From Sulfurimonas sp. (GTDB lineage Bacteria; Campylobacterota; Campylobacteria; Campylobacterales; Sulfurimonadaceae), in assembly GCA_030247515.1 (NCBI GenBank), contig JAOTSA010000009.1, positions 1-37,460 of the forward strand: 37,460 bases of DNA. The letters run 5' to 3'. Made by a program: the position numbers and the translations under genes. A model generated the notes under the pieces. It saw nothing but the letters and a program-made list of their open reading frames with translations. It made no database searches and was not told the DNA's origin. Positions 16,800-25,202 of the stretch are shown one piece after another; the stretch's first letter is position 1, and the number at the start of each line of letters is the position of its first letter.

Positions 16800-17654
16800 T
16801 TGAAAAATAAAACGATTAAAAAAGTTGGTGTTGTTTTAAGACCATCTACGCCTGAACTCAAAGATGGTTATGAGAAACTGGAAACTATTTTTAAGAAATA
16901 TGCCATTGAAGTTTTGCTTGAGAGTGCAAGTGCGGCTATGATTGGCACATCTGGACGTGATTTTGAAGCAATCTGCAAAGAGGCTGATTTTTTAATTAGT
17001 TTTGGAGGAGATGGAACACTTATAGCGACTGTGAGAAAATCTTTTGATTATGACATCCCCATTCTCGGTATCCATGCTGGAAATCTTGGATTTTTAACTG
17101 ATTTGTCACTTGAAGAGCTTGACTCTTTTGTAGAAAAAATTACGCAAAGCAGATACAGAATAGATGAGAGAGCAGTTTTAGAGGCGACTGTCATAAAAAA
17201 TGCTCAAGAGTTCAAAATGTACGCTTTTAATGATGTTGTGTTAACACGCACAAGAGTTTCAAACATGATACATGTTGAAGCACTTGTGGATGGTCGCTCT
17301 TTTAACACCTATTATGGCGATGGAGTGGTTGTCTCCACGCCTACAGGCTCAACGGCGTATAATCTCTCCGCAGGCGGACCTGTTCTTTTTCCTATGAGTA
17401 ACGTTTTTGCACTCACACCGATATGCCCTCACTCTTTGACACAAAGACCCGTTGTATTGCCAGGGCGATTTACCATAGAGATGAAGACTTCAGAAGAGAG
17501 AGCTTTGATAATCATAGACGGTCAAGATGTCCATGAACTGGGGCTTGGAGAGAGTGTTTATATAAAGTTGGCGGCGAAAACCATCAAGTTAATTCACAGA
17601 GAAGAGTATAACTATTTTGATGTTTTAAAAGAGAAGTTAAGGTGGGGCGAATGA
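16800..17654 (+). CDS. nadK: NAD kinase
   Basis: Phosphorylates NAD to NADP. Signatures are FGGDGTL (GGDGT at 69-73), GIHAGNLGFLTDLS and the NAD-binding DGVVVSTPTGSTAYNLSAGGP. The TTG start gives 284 aa beginning KNKTIKKVGVVLRPSTPEL, typical of Campylobacterota NadK. The 16 codons upstream in the same frame run through a perfect TATAAT box and resemble nothing. No strong Shine-Dalgarno is seen. The last four bases overlap recN (ATGA). Confidence 0.93.
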   Translation: MKNKTIKKVGVVLRPSTPELKDGYEKLETIFKKYAIEVLLESASAAMIGTSGRDFEAICKEADFLISFGGDGTLIATVRKSFDYDIPILGIHAGNLGFLTDLSLEELDSFVEKITQSRYRIDERAVLEATVIKNAQEFKMYAFNDVVLTRTRVSNMIHVEALVDGRSFNTYYGDGVVVSTPTGSTAYNLSAGGPVLFPMSNVFALTPICPHSLTQRPVVLPGRFTIEMKTSEERALIIIDGQDVHELGLGESVYIKLAAKTIKLIHREEYNYFDVLKEKLRWGE

Positions 17655-19198
17655 TAGAGAGATTTTATCTAAAAGAGTATCTTAGTTTTAAAGAGGTTGC
17701 GATAGAGCCAAAAAATGGGCTTGTTGTTTTTACGGGCCCTAGTGGGAGTGGAAAGTCGATTTTGATGCACTCTATCCTCTCCTCTTTTGGCTTGGCGTCA
17801 TGTGAAGCGGCTTTATGTGAGGCAAGTGTCGCTTGGGAGTTAGATACGCAAGAACATGGGATAGAAGAAGATGATGTTTATATCTTCAAACATCTCAAAA
17901 AAGAGAAATCAAGATACTTTATAAATAACCAAAATATCTCTAAAAAAAGCTTAAGCACACTTGCCTCAAACTACTTAAAGCACCTCTCGCTAAGGGATTT
18001 TAGCGACTTTGAAAATGAAAATCTGCTTTTGATACTAGATAGCAGAATCCAAAAACACTCTCCAGAGATAACCAAACTGCTAAGTGAGTATAGAGATGTT
18101 TTTTTAGAACACAAAAAAGTGAAAAAAGAGCTATCCATCATAGAAGAGGAGCAAAAAAGAGTTACAGAACTCAAAGAGTTTGCAGCTTTTGAGATTCAAA
18201 AAATCAGAGATGTTAATCCAAAAATATCGGAAGATGAAGAGCTTTTGGAGATAAAAAAAGAGCTATCCAAAAAAGAGAAAGTTTTAGAGAGCATAACACG
18301 AGCAAATGCTATTTTTGAGTATGAGCATAGTGTCGTTGGCACACTTGAGTTGCTTGGTGTGGATAGCTCCTCTTTTAACGATGCGATGAATGAGCTAAGA
18401 GCGGTAATGGAGAGTGCGCAAGAGCGTTTTGAGATGCTTGAAGATGTGGATGTTGAAGAGGTTTTAAACCGCTTAGAGGTGCTTAGTGAACTCAAAAGAA
18501 GATATGGCAACATAGAAGATGCACTTAGATATAAAGAGCAAAAGATAAAAGAGCTTGAAAAGTATGAAAATATAGAGATAACAAAAGGAGATTTGGAGTT
18601 CCAAGAGGCGTCTTTGGCGAAAAAAGTCAAAGAGTTTTCTCAAAAACTTACACAATTGCGCCATGCAGAGATAAGCCTGTTTGAGCGTGATTTGAACCGC
18701 TATCTCAATGAACTCTACCTTCGTGATGCAAAAGTTGAGATAATTCAAAAAGAGCTTGACGTTTTTGGAGCAGATGAGATGGTGCTTAAGCTTCATGGTA
18801 CAGATTTGCAAAAGATAAGTACGGGAGAGTTTAACAGGCTTCGTCTTGGGGTTTTGGCACTCAAATCAGAGGGCATGAACAAAGAGGGCGGTGTGTTGAT
18901 GCTTGATGAGATAGATGCAAATCTAAGCGGGGAAGAGTCGATGAGTGTTGCGAAAGTTCTAAGAGGTCTCTCAAAACATTTTCAAATATTTGTTATCTCC
19001 CATCAGCCACAACTCACATCTATGGGTAATCAGCACTTTTTAGTATATAAAAAAGAGGGTCTCTCCTATGTCAAAGAGCTAAATTTGGATGAGAGAGCAG
19101 AAGAGGTGGCAAGAATTATCAGCGGAGAGAGGATTACAGAGGAGGCAAAAGGGTTTGCCAAAGAGCTTCTTTATCTCTGTCAGGGAGAAAATATATGA
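17651..19198 (+). CDS. recN: DNA repair protein RecN
   Basis: SMC-like ATPase acting early in double-strand-break repair. Walker A GPSGSGKS lies near residues 29-36. A long coiled-coil middle (about 150-340, rich in EEQKRVTELKEF-type heptads) is followed by the signature STGEFNRLRLGVLALK and Walker B GGVLMLDEIDANLSGEES, then the His-switch VISHQPQLTSMG. It has 515 aa, slightly shorter than E. coli RecN, as in this phylum. The ATG overlapping the nadK stop was chosen, with AGGTGGGG upstream. It overlaps tatD by four bases. Confidence 0.93.
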   Translation: MIERFYLKEYLSFKEVAIEPKNGLVVFTGPSGSGKSILMHSILSSFGLASCEAALCEASVAWELDTQEHGIEEDDVYIFKHLKKEKSRYFINNQNISKKSLSTLASNYLKHLSLRDFSDFENENLLLILDSRIQKHSPEITKLLSEYRDVFLEHKKVKKELSIIEEEQKRVTELKEFAAFEIQKIRDVNPKISEDEELLEIKKELSKKEKVLESITRANAIFEYEHSVVGTLELLGVDSSSFNDAMNELRAVMESAQERFEMLEDVDVEEVLNRLEVLSELKRRYGNIEDALRYKEQKIKELEKYENIEITKGDLEFQEASLAKKVKEFSQKLTQLRHAEISLFERDLNRYLNELYLRDAKVEIIQKELDVFGADEMVLKLHGTDLQKISTGEFNRLRLGVLALKSEGMNKEGGVLMLDEIDANLSGEESMSVAKVLRGLSKHFQIFVISHQPQLTSMGNQHFLVYKKEGLSYVKELNLDERAEEVARIISGERITEEAKGFAKELLYLCQGENI

Positions 19199-19971
19199 TT
19201 ATAGATACTCATGCACATCTTGACGATGCAAGATACGATGATGACTTAAAAACAGTTTTACAAAGAGCCAGAGATGGTGGAGTAAAGCGTTTTATCATCC
19301 CTGGGGCAGACCCAAAGAACCTCTCAAGGGCAGTTGCCATAGCTGAGTCAAACAGTGATGTTTACTTTGCCATAGGCGTACATCCTTATGATATGGATGC
19401 TTTTGATGCGCTTGATTTTGAGTCATATATAAACCATCCAAAGTGCGTTGCGGTGGGCGAGTGCGGACTTGACTACTTCAGGCTTGAGGGAAGTGATAAA
19501 GAGAAAGAGAGAGAAAAAGAGAGACAAAAAGAGGTTTTTCTCTCTCAAATAGAGATAGCAAAAAAGTATAAAAAGCCCATAATTGTGCATATAAGAGATG
19601 CTTCAAGAGATGCAAAAGAGATTTTACTCTCAAGTGGTGCGGACAAAGTAGGAGGCGTTTTACACTGTTACAATGCTGATGAAGAGTTGCTTGTTTTGGC
19701 AAAAAACGGATTTTATTTTGGCATAGGAGGGGTGGTTACTTTTAGCAATGCAAAAAAACTTCTTCATGTGTTACCAAAAATCCCACTTGAAAAACTTCTC
19801 TTAGAGACGGACGCTCCATATCTTACACCAACACCCCATAGGGGAGAGCGAAACGAGCCTTTTTATACAACTTTTGTTCTAAAAAAGATAGCTGCCATAC
19901 TGGAAATAGAAGAGGAAAAAATAGAGGAAATAACTACAAAAAACGCACTTTCGCTTTTTGATATTTCATAG
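19195..19971 (+). CDS. tatD: TatD-family metal-dependent DNase
   Basis: TIM-barrel metallohydrolase of the TatD group, a 3'-5' DNase/RNase in E. coli. Metal ligands are visible as IDTHAHLDD (His6, His8), the Glu in VAVGECGLDY, histidines in PIIVHIRDA and GVLHCYNA, and Asp in LLETDAPYLTP. It has 258 aa. Residues about 100-112 form a Lys/Glu/Arg low-complexity insert (DKEKEREKERQKE) encoded by a purine tract. It overlaps recN by ATGA, and its last codons form the left arm of the operon terminator. Confidence 0.93.
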   Translation: MIIDTHAHLDDARYDDDLKTVLQRARDGGVKRFIIPGADPKNLSRAVAIAESNSDVYFAIGVHPYDMDAFDALDFESYINHPKCVAVGECGLDYFRLEGSDKEKEREKERQKEVFLSQIEIAKKYKKPIIVHIRDASRDAKEILLSSGADKVGGVLHCYNADEELLVLAKNGFYFGIGGVVTFSNAKKLLHVLPKIPLEKLLLETDAPYLTPTPHRGERNEPFYTTFVLKKIAAILEIEEEKIEEITTKNALSLFDIS

Positions 19972-19993
19972 TATCAAGGGGCGTTCTTTTTTT
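19952..19993 (+). terminator. Intrinsic terminator starting inside tatD
   Basis: A 12-bp stem pairs CGCTTTTTGATA (19952-19963, tatD codons) with TATCAAGGGGCG (19972-19983), including three G-U pairs. The eight-base loop contains the stop codon. TTCTTTTTTT follows directly. Confidence 0.8.
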
Positions 19994-20006
19994 ATTTGGA
20001 TAATTT

Positions 20007-20015
20007 TGGTAAACT
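20007..20015 (+). promoter_or_regulatory. Candidate extended -10 for the mltD-like gene
   Basis: TGG-TAAACT after a T-rich stretch, similar in layout to the mltA promoter. It lies between the tatD terminator and the AAGGAG ribosome site at 20035-20040. Confidence 0.4.
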
Positions 20016-20048
20016 TTAAGATTCAATTTATAAAAAGGAGCTACAAAT

Positions 20049-21170
20049 TTGAGATATATCATTCTATTTTTACTCCCTCTTTTACTCAGTGCAAATCTTG
20101 CCTACCTTACAAACCAAACTCAAGAAATAGCTATATTAGAATCTTTTGACATAGAAGCATCTTTTTTGTATGACCCAATCATGAATGAAATGAAAAATAG
20201 TAAAAAAGATATTTATGATGAACAGAACTTTTTTCAGGCTATGGATGAAGCACATCTTTTTATCCCTACAGTTAAAAATATTTTGGCAAAGCATGGCATA
20301 CCTTCAGAATTTCTATTTTTGGCGATGGCAGAGTCGAGCTTTTTAACAAAAGCCTACTCAGTCAAAAAAGCGTCTGGTTTTTGGCAGTTTATGCCTGAAA
20401 CGGCAAAACTCTATGGCTTAAGAATAGATTCTTATGTGGATGAGAGAAGGGATGTCGTCAAATCAACAGAAGCAGCGGCAAAATATCTAACCACTCTTTA
20501 TGATAAATTTGGCAAGTGGTATCTTGCCGCTATTGCATTTAACTGTGGCGAGGGAAAGCTCACAAATGCTATAAGCAGAGCTAAAAGTGATGACCTTTTA
20601 GTGTTGCTCAACCCTAAAGAGCAGTACATCCCAAAAGAGAGCAGATTTTACATAAGAAAAATCCTCTCTCTTGCGCTTATGGGCAATGATGAGCAATTTT
20701 TATTGAACAGCGAGTATGATTATCTGCTTAACAGAGCTAACGCTTACTCAATTTCTACGGTTAAAGTACCAAAAGGAGAGTCTCTTAAGAGGGTATCAGA
20801 GCTTGTTGGGATTCCATTGTCAGAGTTGCAAAAGTTAAACAAGCATCTTAAACATGATTTTGCACCGCCTCATCTCAAAGCCTACGATATTTATATCCCT
20901 TATGTCAAACTTTCTGATTTTAAACAGAAATATGTTGAGGAAGAGATGAAGAAATTTTACAAGATTCATGTTGTTGCAAAGGGTGAAGATATCTTTACAA
21001 TAAGCAAAAAATACAATATTAATCATAGTGTTATCAAAGATTTTAATGCTCTCAAAGGAAATAAATTGAGTCTAAATCAAAAACTAATTATCCCAGTAGA
21101 AAACAGAGTTGCATCTGCTGCGAATATTGGCGGAGACTTTGTTTATAAAGTAAAACAAGAAAAGGCTTGA
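20049..21170 (+). CDS. mltD: MltD-like lytic transglycosylase with two LysM domains
   Basis: Periplasmic peptidoglycan lytic transglycosylase. A Sec signal (about residues 1-18) precedes an SLT domain (about 70-200) with the catalytic Glu in LAMAESSF (Glu95), ASGFWQFMPETAKLYGL and AIAFNCGEGK. Two LysM peptidoglycan-binding modules follow (about 238-284 and 305-350). The TTG start is supported by AAGGAG eight bases upstream. It has 373 aa, shorter than E. coli MltD. It lies upstream of rlpA, another glycan-strand-acting enzyme, on the same strand with a 77-base gap. Confidence 0.9.
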   Translation: MRYIILFLLPLLLSANLAYLTNQTQEIAILESFDIEASFLYDPIMNEMKNSKKDIYDEQNFFQAMDEAHLFIPTVKNILAKHGIPSEFLFLAMAESSFLTKAYSVKKASGFWQFMPETAKLYGLRIDSYVDERRDVVKSTEAAAKYLTTLYDKFGKWYLAAIAFNCGEGKLTNAISRAKSDDLLVLLNPKEQYIPKESRFYIRKILSLALMGNDEQFLLNSEYDYLLNRANAYSISTVKVPKGESLKRVSELVGIPLSELQKLNKHLKHDFAPPHLKAYDIYIPYVKLSDFKQKYVEEEMKKFYKIHVVAKGEDIFTISKKYNINHSVIKDFNALKGNKLSLNQKLIIPVENRVASAANIGGDFVYKVKQEKA

Positions 21171-21247
21171 AATCCTTTTTTAAATTGAATACAATCTCAA
21201 TTCTCAAAGCAGATAGCTTAAAATTTAGAAGATGAAAGAGAGGGCAG

Positions 21248-22057
21248 ATGGAAAAACTCTTTATATTAGCTGCATTTTTGTTGCTTTTCATGACAGGTTG
21301 TAGCTCAAAAGTAAAGAGTGTTTATAGTGAGCCTTCTGCACCACAAAGTTATCCTGATACACAAGGTTCATATAGTCCTGTTGTAAATCAAAAAGATTAT
21401 CAGCATCCAACAATGCGACCTTATGAAATTAGAGGTATCAAGTACTATCCGACTGTTGTTAAAGTTGGCGACATTCTTCATGGAAATGCAAGCTGGTATG
21501 GTCCTGACTTTCACGGTAAATCAACTTCTAATGGTGAAACTTACAATATGCATGACATGACAGCGGCACATAAAACTTTGCCAATGAATACGATTGTGAG
21601 GGTTACAAATAAAAATAATGGTAAAACAGCAGTTGTAAGGATAAACGATAGAGGTCCTTTTGTTGAGACAAGGATTATTGACCTCTCAAATACTGCAGCA
21701 CGCAATATAGATATGGTTGGTGCTGGAACTGCTCCCGTAAAGGTTGAAGTCCTTGGTTTTATCTCTAAAGACTATAGGAGTATCCCTCTGCTTAGAGAGT
21801 TAAAAGAGACTCCTCCAGATCAGAGCGTTGATGGATTTGCACTTCAAATAGGCTCTTTTGCAAAGCTTGAGGGGGCGGTTGCTACACAGAAAAAATACAA
21901 CAACACAGACGGATATAAAACGATTGTAAAAGATGTTGAGACAAGTAGCGGAAGGTTGTTTAAAGTTTGGCTTAAAGGTTTTAGAAGTGAACAAGAAGCA
22001 AGAGATTACAAAGCACTTGGAAACTTTCAAGGTTCATTTATAGTAAGAGAGGATTAA
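21248..22057 (+). CDS. rlpA: RlpA-like septal lytic transglycosylase, lipoprotein with SPOR domain
   Basis: Outer-membrane lipoprotein of the RlpA family; in Pseudomonas RlpA cleaves stem-peptide-free glycan strands at the division site. The lipobox is FMTGC (Cys18). The double-psi beta-barrel spans about 75-175 (ASWYGPDFHGKSTSNGE, MTAAHKTLPMNT, RINDRGPF). The C-terminal SPOR domain (about 190-269, DGFALQIGSFAKLEGA) binds denuded septal glycan. It has 269 aa. GAGAGGG lies close upstream of the ATG. hisB follows three bases after the stop. Confidence 0.92.
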   Translation: MEKLFILAAFLLLFMTGCSSKVKSVYSEPSAPQSYPDTQGSYSPVVNQKDYQHPTMRPYEIRGIKYYPTVVKVGDILHGNASWYGPDFHGKSTSNGETYNMHDMTAAHKTLPMNTIVRVTNKNNGKTAVVRINDRGPFVETRIIDLSNTAARNIDMVGAGTAPVKVEVLGFISKDYRSIPLLRELKETPPDQSVDGFALQIGSFAKLEGAVATQKKYNNTDGYKTIVKDVETSSGRLFKVWLKGFRSEQEARDYKALGNFQGSFIVRED

Positions 22058-22060
22058 AAA

Positions 22061-22633
22061 ATGATAAGTAAAAGCAGAAAAACAAAAGAGACGGACATCA
22101 CTGTCTCTTTGGATATGAGCGGAGTGCAAAAGAGCAAGATAGATACAGGTGTGGGCTTTTTAGACCACATGCTTGATAGTTTTTCAAGACACTCTTTGAT
22201 TGATTTAGAGATTTCATGCAAGGGTGATACGCACATAGATGACCATCACAGTGTTGAAGACATCGGCATCGTTCTTGGCTCGCTTTTGGCAGAAGCTATC
22301 TATCCTGTCTCAAACATGGAGCGTTTTGGAAGTGCAAGTATCGTGATGGATGAGGCATGTGTGAGTTGTGATTTGGATTTGAGCAACCGCCCTTATCTTG
22401 TTTTTGAAGTAGATGTTGCAGGCAAAGTAGGAAGTTTTGATACAGAGCTTGTTGAAGAGTTTTTCAAAGCCCTTGTTTTAAATGCTAGAGTGAGTGCGCA
22501 TATAGTGCTTCAAAGAGGAAAAAACAAGCACCACATCATAGAAGCGGCATTTAAGTCTTTTGCGGTCGCTCTTCGCCGTGCAATGCAAAAAAATGAAAAA
22601 GTCGGTATCCCAAGCACGAAAGATATGCTTTGA
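22061..22633 (+). CDS. hisB: Imidazoleglycerol-phosphate dehydratase
   Basis: Dehydrates imidazole-glycerol phosphate to imidazole-acetol phosphate in histidine synthesis. Manganese-binding motifs are present: GVGFLDHMLDSFSRHS, DDHHSVEDIG and KHHIIEAAFKSF. At 190 aa it is the monofunctional enzyme, without the histidinol-phosphatase domain of enteric HisB. It sits in an envelope-gene run with no other his genes, an arrangement conserved in this phylum as far as I recall. Its stop overlaps the kdsC TTG start (TTGA). Confidence 0.95.
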   Translation: MISKSRKTKETDITVSLDMSGVQKSKIDTGVGFLDHMLDSFSRHSLIDLEISCKGDTHIDDHHSVEDIGIVLGSLLAEAIYPVSNMERFGSASIVMDEACVSCDLDLSNRPYLVFEVDVAGKVGSFDTELVEEFFKALVLNARVSAHIVLQRGKNKHHIIEAAFKSFAVALRRAMQKNEKVGIPSTKDML

Positions 22634-23124
22634 TTAAGTTAATCGTACTAGATGTTGACGGTTGTCTCACAGATGGAAAAATCATCTATGCTTCAGATGG
22701 GAGCGAGATAAAAAACTTTAATGTAAAAGATGGTCTTGCTATCAGTTCATGGATAAAAATGGGCTTTGGGGTAGCTATTATCACTGGAAGAAGCTCTGAG
22801 ATTGTTGCAAAAAGAGCAAAAGAGCTTGGGATTTCCCATCTTTTTCAAGGTGTAAAAGATAAAGAGAGTTTGCTTCAAGAGTTGCTTGGCACGCTTGGAC
22901 TGAACTCTTATGAAGTAGCAGCCATCGGCGATGATTTGAACGATTATAAGATGTTGTGTGGTGTGGGCAGAAGCTTTACTCCAAAAGATGGCGCAAAAGA
23001 GATAAGAGAGCTTGTTGATACCGTTTTAAAATACAAAGGCGGCGATGGAGCAGTACGTGAAATGATAGATATTCTCATAAATGAGGGTGACTTAAAAGAA
23101 CAATTTATGGCTCTTTGGTTATAA
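22630..23124 (+). CDS. kdsC: KDO-8-phosphate phosphatase
   Basis: HAD-family phosphatase hydrolysing KDO-8-P to KDO for the lipopolysaccharide core. Motif I is VLDVDGCLTDG (nucleophile Asp8, Asp10), the motif II region is AIITGRSSEIV, and motif IV is AIGDDLNDYKML. At 164 aa with no cap domain it fits the tetrameric KdsC class. The TTG start overlaps the hisB stop by four bases, indicating coupling. lptC and lptA follow, so KDO synthesis and LPS transport genes are linked. Confidence 0.93.
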   Translation: MIKLIVLDVDGCLTDGKIIYASDGSEIKNFNVKDGLAISSWIKMGFGVAIITGRSSEIVAKRAKELGISHLFQGVKDKESLLQELLGTLGLNSYEVAAIGDDLNDYKMLCGVGRSFTPKDGAKEIRELVDTVLKYKGGDGAVREMIDILINEGDLKEQFMALWL

Positions 23125-23128
23125 TGAG

Positions 23129-23650
23129 ATGAATATAAACTATTTTTTTCTTGCTACTTCTTTTTTACTTTTGATGGTTTATTTTGTCTTTAAGCCTTTA
23201 GAGATAAAAGAACAGCCATCTGGGGATGTGCCTCTTTTTAATATAGCGTCGTTTACTATGTATGAGTTAAACACGAGTGGACTTTTAACGATGATGAATG
23301 GATCAGCGGCAACCAGATATAAAAACAGATATGCAGTTGAGGGAATAGACTATACAGACAACTCTAAAAAATATATCGCAAACATGAAGTCTAAAAGCGG
23401 AATATACAAGGATGATATCGTCTATTTGGAGGGTGATATCATTTATCAGCGTGAAGATGGCTTGACATTTCAAACGCAAAAAGCAAACTATAACAAAAAA
23501 ACAAGTACAGCGGTTGTGGATGGAGAGTATCTTCTTTATAGAGGAAAAGACAGAGTTGAGGGAAGAGAACTTCGCTATAATAGCTCATTAGAGACTATCA
23601 GCTCTCAAGATGTAACAGCAAAATATCAGATACAAGAGAGAAAAAGATGA
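23129..23650 (+). CDS. lptC: LPS export protein LptC
   Basis: Bitopic inner-membrane protein receiving LPS from LptB2FG and handing it to LptA. One N-terminal membrane helix (residues 5-21) precedes a periplasmic beta-jellyroll domain (about 40-165), with repeats such as YKDDIVYLEGDIIYQREDGL typical of the OstA-like fold. It has 173 aa. Sequence similarity to E. coli LptC is low; the call rests on topology and on its place between kdsC and lptA. It overlaps lptA by ATGA. Confidence 0.85.
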   Translation: MNINYFFLATSFLLLMVYFVFKPLEIKEQPSGDVPLFNIASFTMYELNTSGLLTMMNGSAATRYKNRYAVEGIDYTDNSKKYIANMKSKSGIYKDDIVYLEGDIIYQREDGLTFQTQKANYNKKTSTAVVDGEYLLYRGKDRVEGRELRYNSSLETISSQDVTAKYQIQERKR

Positions 23651-24141
23651 GAGAAAAGATTTTTTTAACTATTTTTTTAACGGCATCACTGTTTGCACAA
23701 GAGCTTCAAGTAAAAGCAAAGCTCTTTAATGCCGACCAAAAAGCAGGGATTTCTACATTTGAGGGCAATGTTAATGTTATCAAAGGGAGTGATGAGCTTA
23801 ACGCTTCAAAAGTTACGATTTATACAAATTCCAAGCAAGAGCCGACAAAATTTATGGCAGAAGGTAACGCTTCATTTAAAATAAAAACGTTGGAAGGCGC
23901 TCTTTATACAGGAAAGGCGCAAAAAGTAATCTATCTGCCTCAACAAAAGGAGTATCACTTCTTTCAAGAGGTTCATTTAAAACAGCTTGATGAGAAAAAA
24001 GAGATTATTGGCGATGAGGTTATCCTAAAAACGATTGAGGGCAAAGCATATGCAAAAGGCGCACAGCAAGAACCTGTAATTATGATTTTTACAATGCCAG
24101 AAGAAAAAAAACAAGAGACAAAGAAAGAAAAAAATGATTGA
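23647..24141 (+). CDS. lptA: Periplasmic LPS-binding protein LptA
   Basis: OstA-like protein forming the periplasmic bridge for LPS transport. A short signal peptide ends near residue 17 (FLTASLFAQ). The jellyroll repeats include FNADQKAGISTFEGNVNVIKG, a typical OstA opening, and QKVIYLPQQKEYHFFQEVHL. It has 164 aa with a Lys/Glu-rich C-terminal tail. It overlaps lptC by four bases at its start and engB by eight bases at its end. Confidence 0.9.
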   Translation: MREKIFLTIFLTASLFAQELQVKAKLFNADQKAGISTFEGNVNVIKGSDELNASKVTIYTNSKQEPTKFMAEGNASFKIKTLEGALYTGKAQKVIYLPQQKEYHFFQEVHLKQLDEKKEIIGDEVILKTIEGKAYAKGAQQEPVIMIFTMPEEKKQETKKEKND

Positions 24142-24751
24142 AATAGTAGATGCAAAATTTCTCATATCTGCTGCCAATGTAGCAGGTGCGATAGAGTCGG
24201 ATGAGCAAAATGAGGTCGTTTTTATGGCACGCTCCAATGTTGGCAAGAGTTCCCTGCTCAATGCGCTTACCAACCATAAAGGCTTGGCTAAAGTCTCCTC
24301 TACACCTGGAAAAACTAGACTTATCAACTATTTTGATGTTACGTTTCTTGATAGAGAGAGTGCGCAGAAAAGTTTTGCGAAATTTGTTGATTTGCCTGGT
24401 TTTGGATATGCAAAAGTTGCCAAATCTCTCAAGTATGATTGGGAAAAAAACCTTACAGATTTTATAGTTTCAAGAGAACAGATTAAGGTATTTATTCATC
24501 TAGTCGATGCAAGACACCCTTTTTTAGAGATTGACCAGTCTGTAAGCGATTTTTTACTCGAACATGCACAGCCATCACAGCATATAATTCAAATATTTAC
24601 TAAAATTGACAAGTTAAATCAAAAAGAGCAAAATGAACTCAAAAGAGTATTTCCTGATGCGCTTATGGTCTCAAGTTCCAAAAAAAGAGGGTTGGGAAAG
24701 ATTGTGTCGCTGATATATTCTATCTTAGAGGAGCCTCTTGATGAACATTGA
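24134..24751 (+). CDS. engB: Ribosome-biogenesis GTP-binding protein EngB (YsxC/YihA)
   Basis: GTPase needed for large-subunit ribosome assembly. G1 ARSNVGKSS (32-40), G2 region SSTPGKTRLINYF, G3 VDLPGFGYAKV, G4 FTKIDKL and G5 VSSSKKRG are all present. It has 205 aa, typical. The start lies within the last codons of lptA. Confidence 0.95.
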   Translation: MIEIVDAKFLISAANVAGAIESDEQNEVVFMARSNVGKSSLLNALTNHKGLAKVSSTPGKTRLINYFDVTFLDRESAQKSFAKFVDLPGFGYAKVAKSLKYDWEKNLTDFIVSREQIKVFIHLVDARHPFLEIDQSVSDFLLEHAQPSQHIIQIFTKIDKLNQKEQNELKRVFPDALMVSSSKKRGLGKIVSLIYSILEEPLDEH

Positions 24752-25202
24752 ATTAACAAGAGCGAAGTTGTCTGATATCGCCGAGATGCAAAGATTGGTT
24801 ATCCCTGAAGTTGAGGCTGGAGTTATTTTGGCAAGAAGTTCTGATGAGATAGCAACAAATATCAGATCTTATATACTTGCAAAAGCCAACGATGAGATTG
24901 TCGGTTTTTGCGCACTCCACATTCATACGCCTTCACTCGCAGAGATTAGGTCTTTGGTTGTCAAAGAGGAAAAAAGGGGCATGGGGATAGGGCAACAGCT
25001 TATCGCAAAAGCAGTACAAGACGCACAAACTCTTGGACTTCAAAAAGTGTTAAGCCTCACATATAAGCAATCTTTTTTTGAAAAACTTGGATTTGTAGAA
25101 ATTCCAAAGGAGTCACTGCCAGAACATAAGATTTGGGCTGACTGTATAAAATGTAAACATTTTCCCGTATGCAACGAAGTCTCTCTTATCAAAACCCTCT
25201 AA
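24741..25202 (+). CDS. GNAT acetyltransferase, short N-acetylglutamate synthase type
   Basis: GNAT-fold N-acetyltransferase. The acetyl-CoA loop is EEKRGMGIGQQLI, and the C-terminal block WADCIKCKHFPVCNEV is characteristic of the short (about 150 aa) ArgA-like synthases that start arginine synthesis from glutamate. This was chosen over a generic GNAT because of that cysteine block and its length (153 aa). The ATG preferred here has AGAGGAG seven bases upstream; a TTG one codon earlier is possible. It overlaps engB by 11 bases. No other arg gene is in the window. Confidence 0.8.
   Translation: MNIELTRAKLSDIAEMQRLVIPEVEAGVILARSSDEIATNIRSYILAKANDEIVGFCALHIHTPSLAEIRSLVVKEEKRGMGIGQQLIAKAVQDAQTLGLQKVLSLTYKQSFFEKLGFVEIPKESLPEHKIWADCIKCKHFPVCNEVSLIKTL

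Noticed and set aside
21164-21178. AAAAGG/CCTTTT hairpin plus T-run after the mltD-like gene
   Set aside because: Only two G-C pairs in the stem; too weak to call a terminator without RNA data.
23120-23125. TATAAT just before lptC
   Set aside because: It is formed by the last kdsC codons and stop, and would start transcription after the lptC ATG; lptC is inside a tight operon, so this is probably chance.
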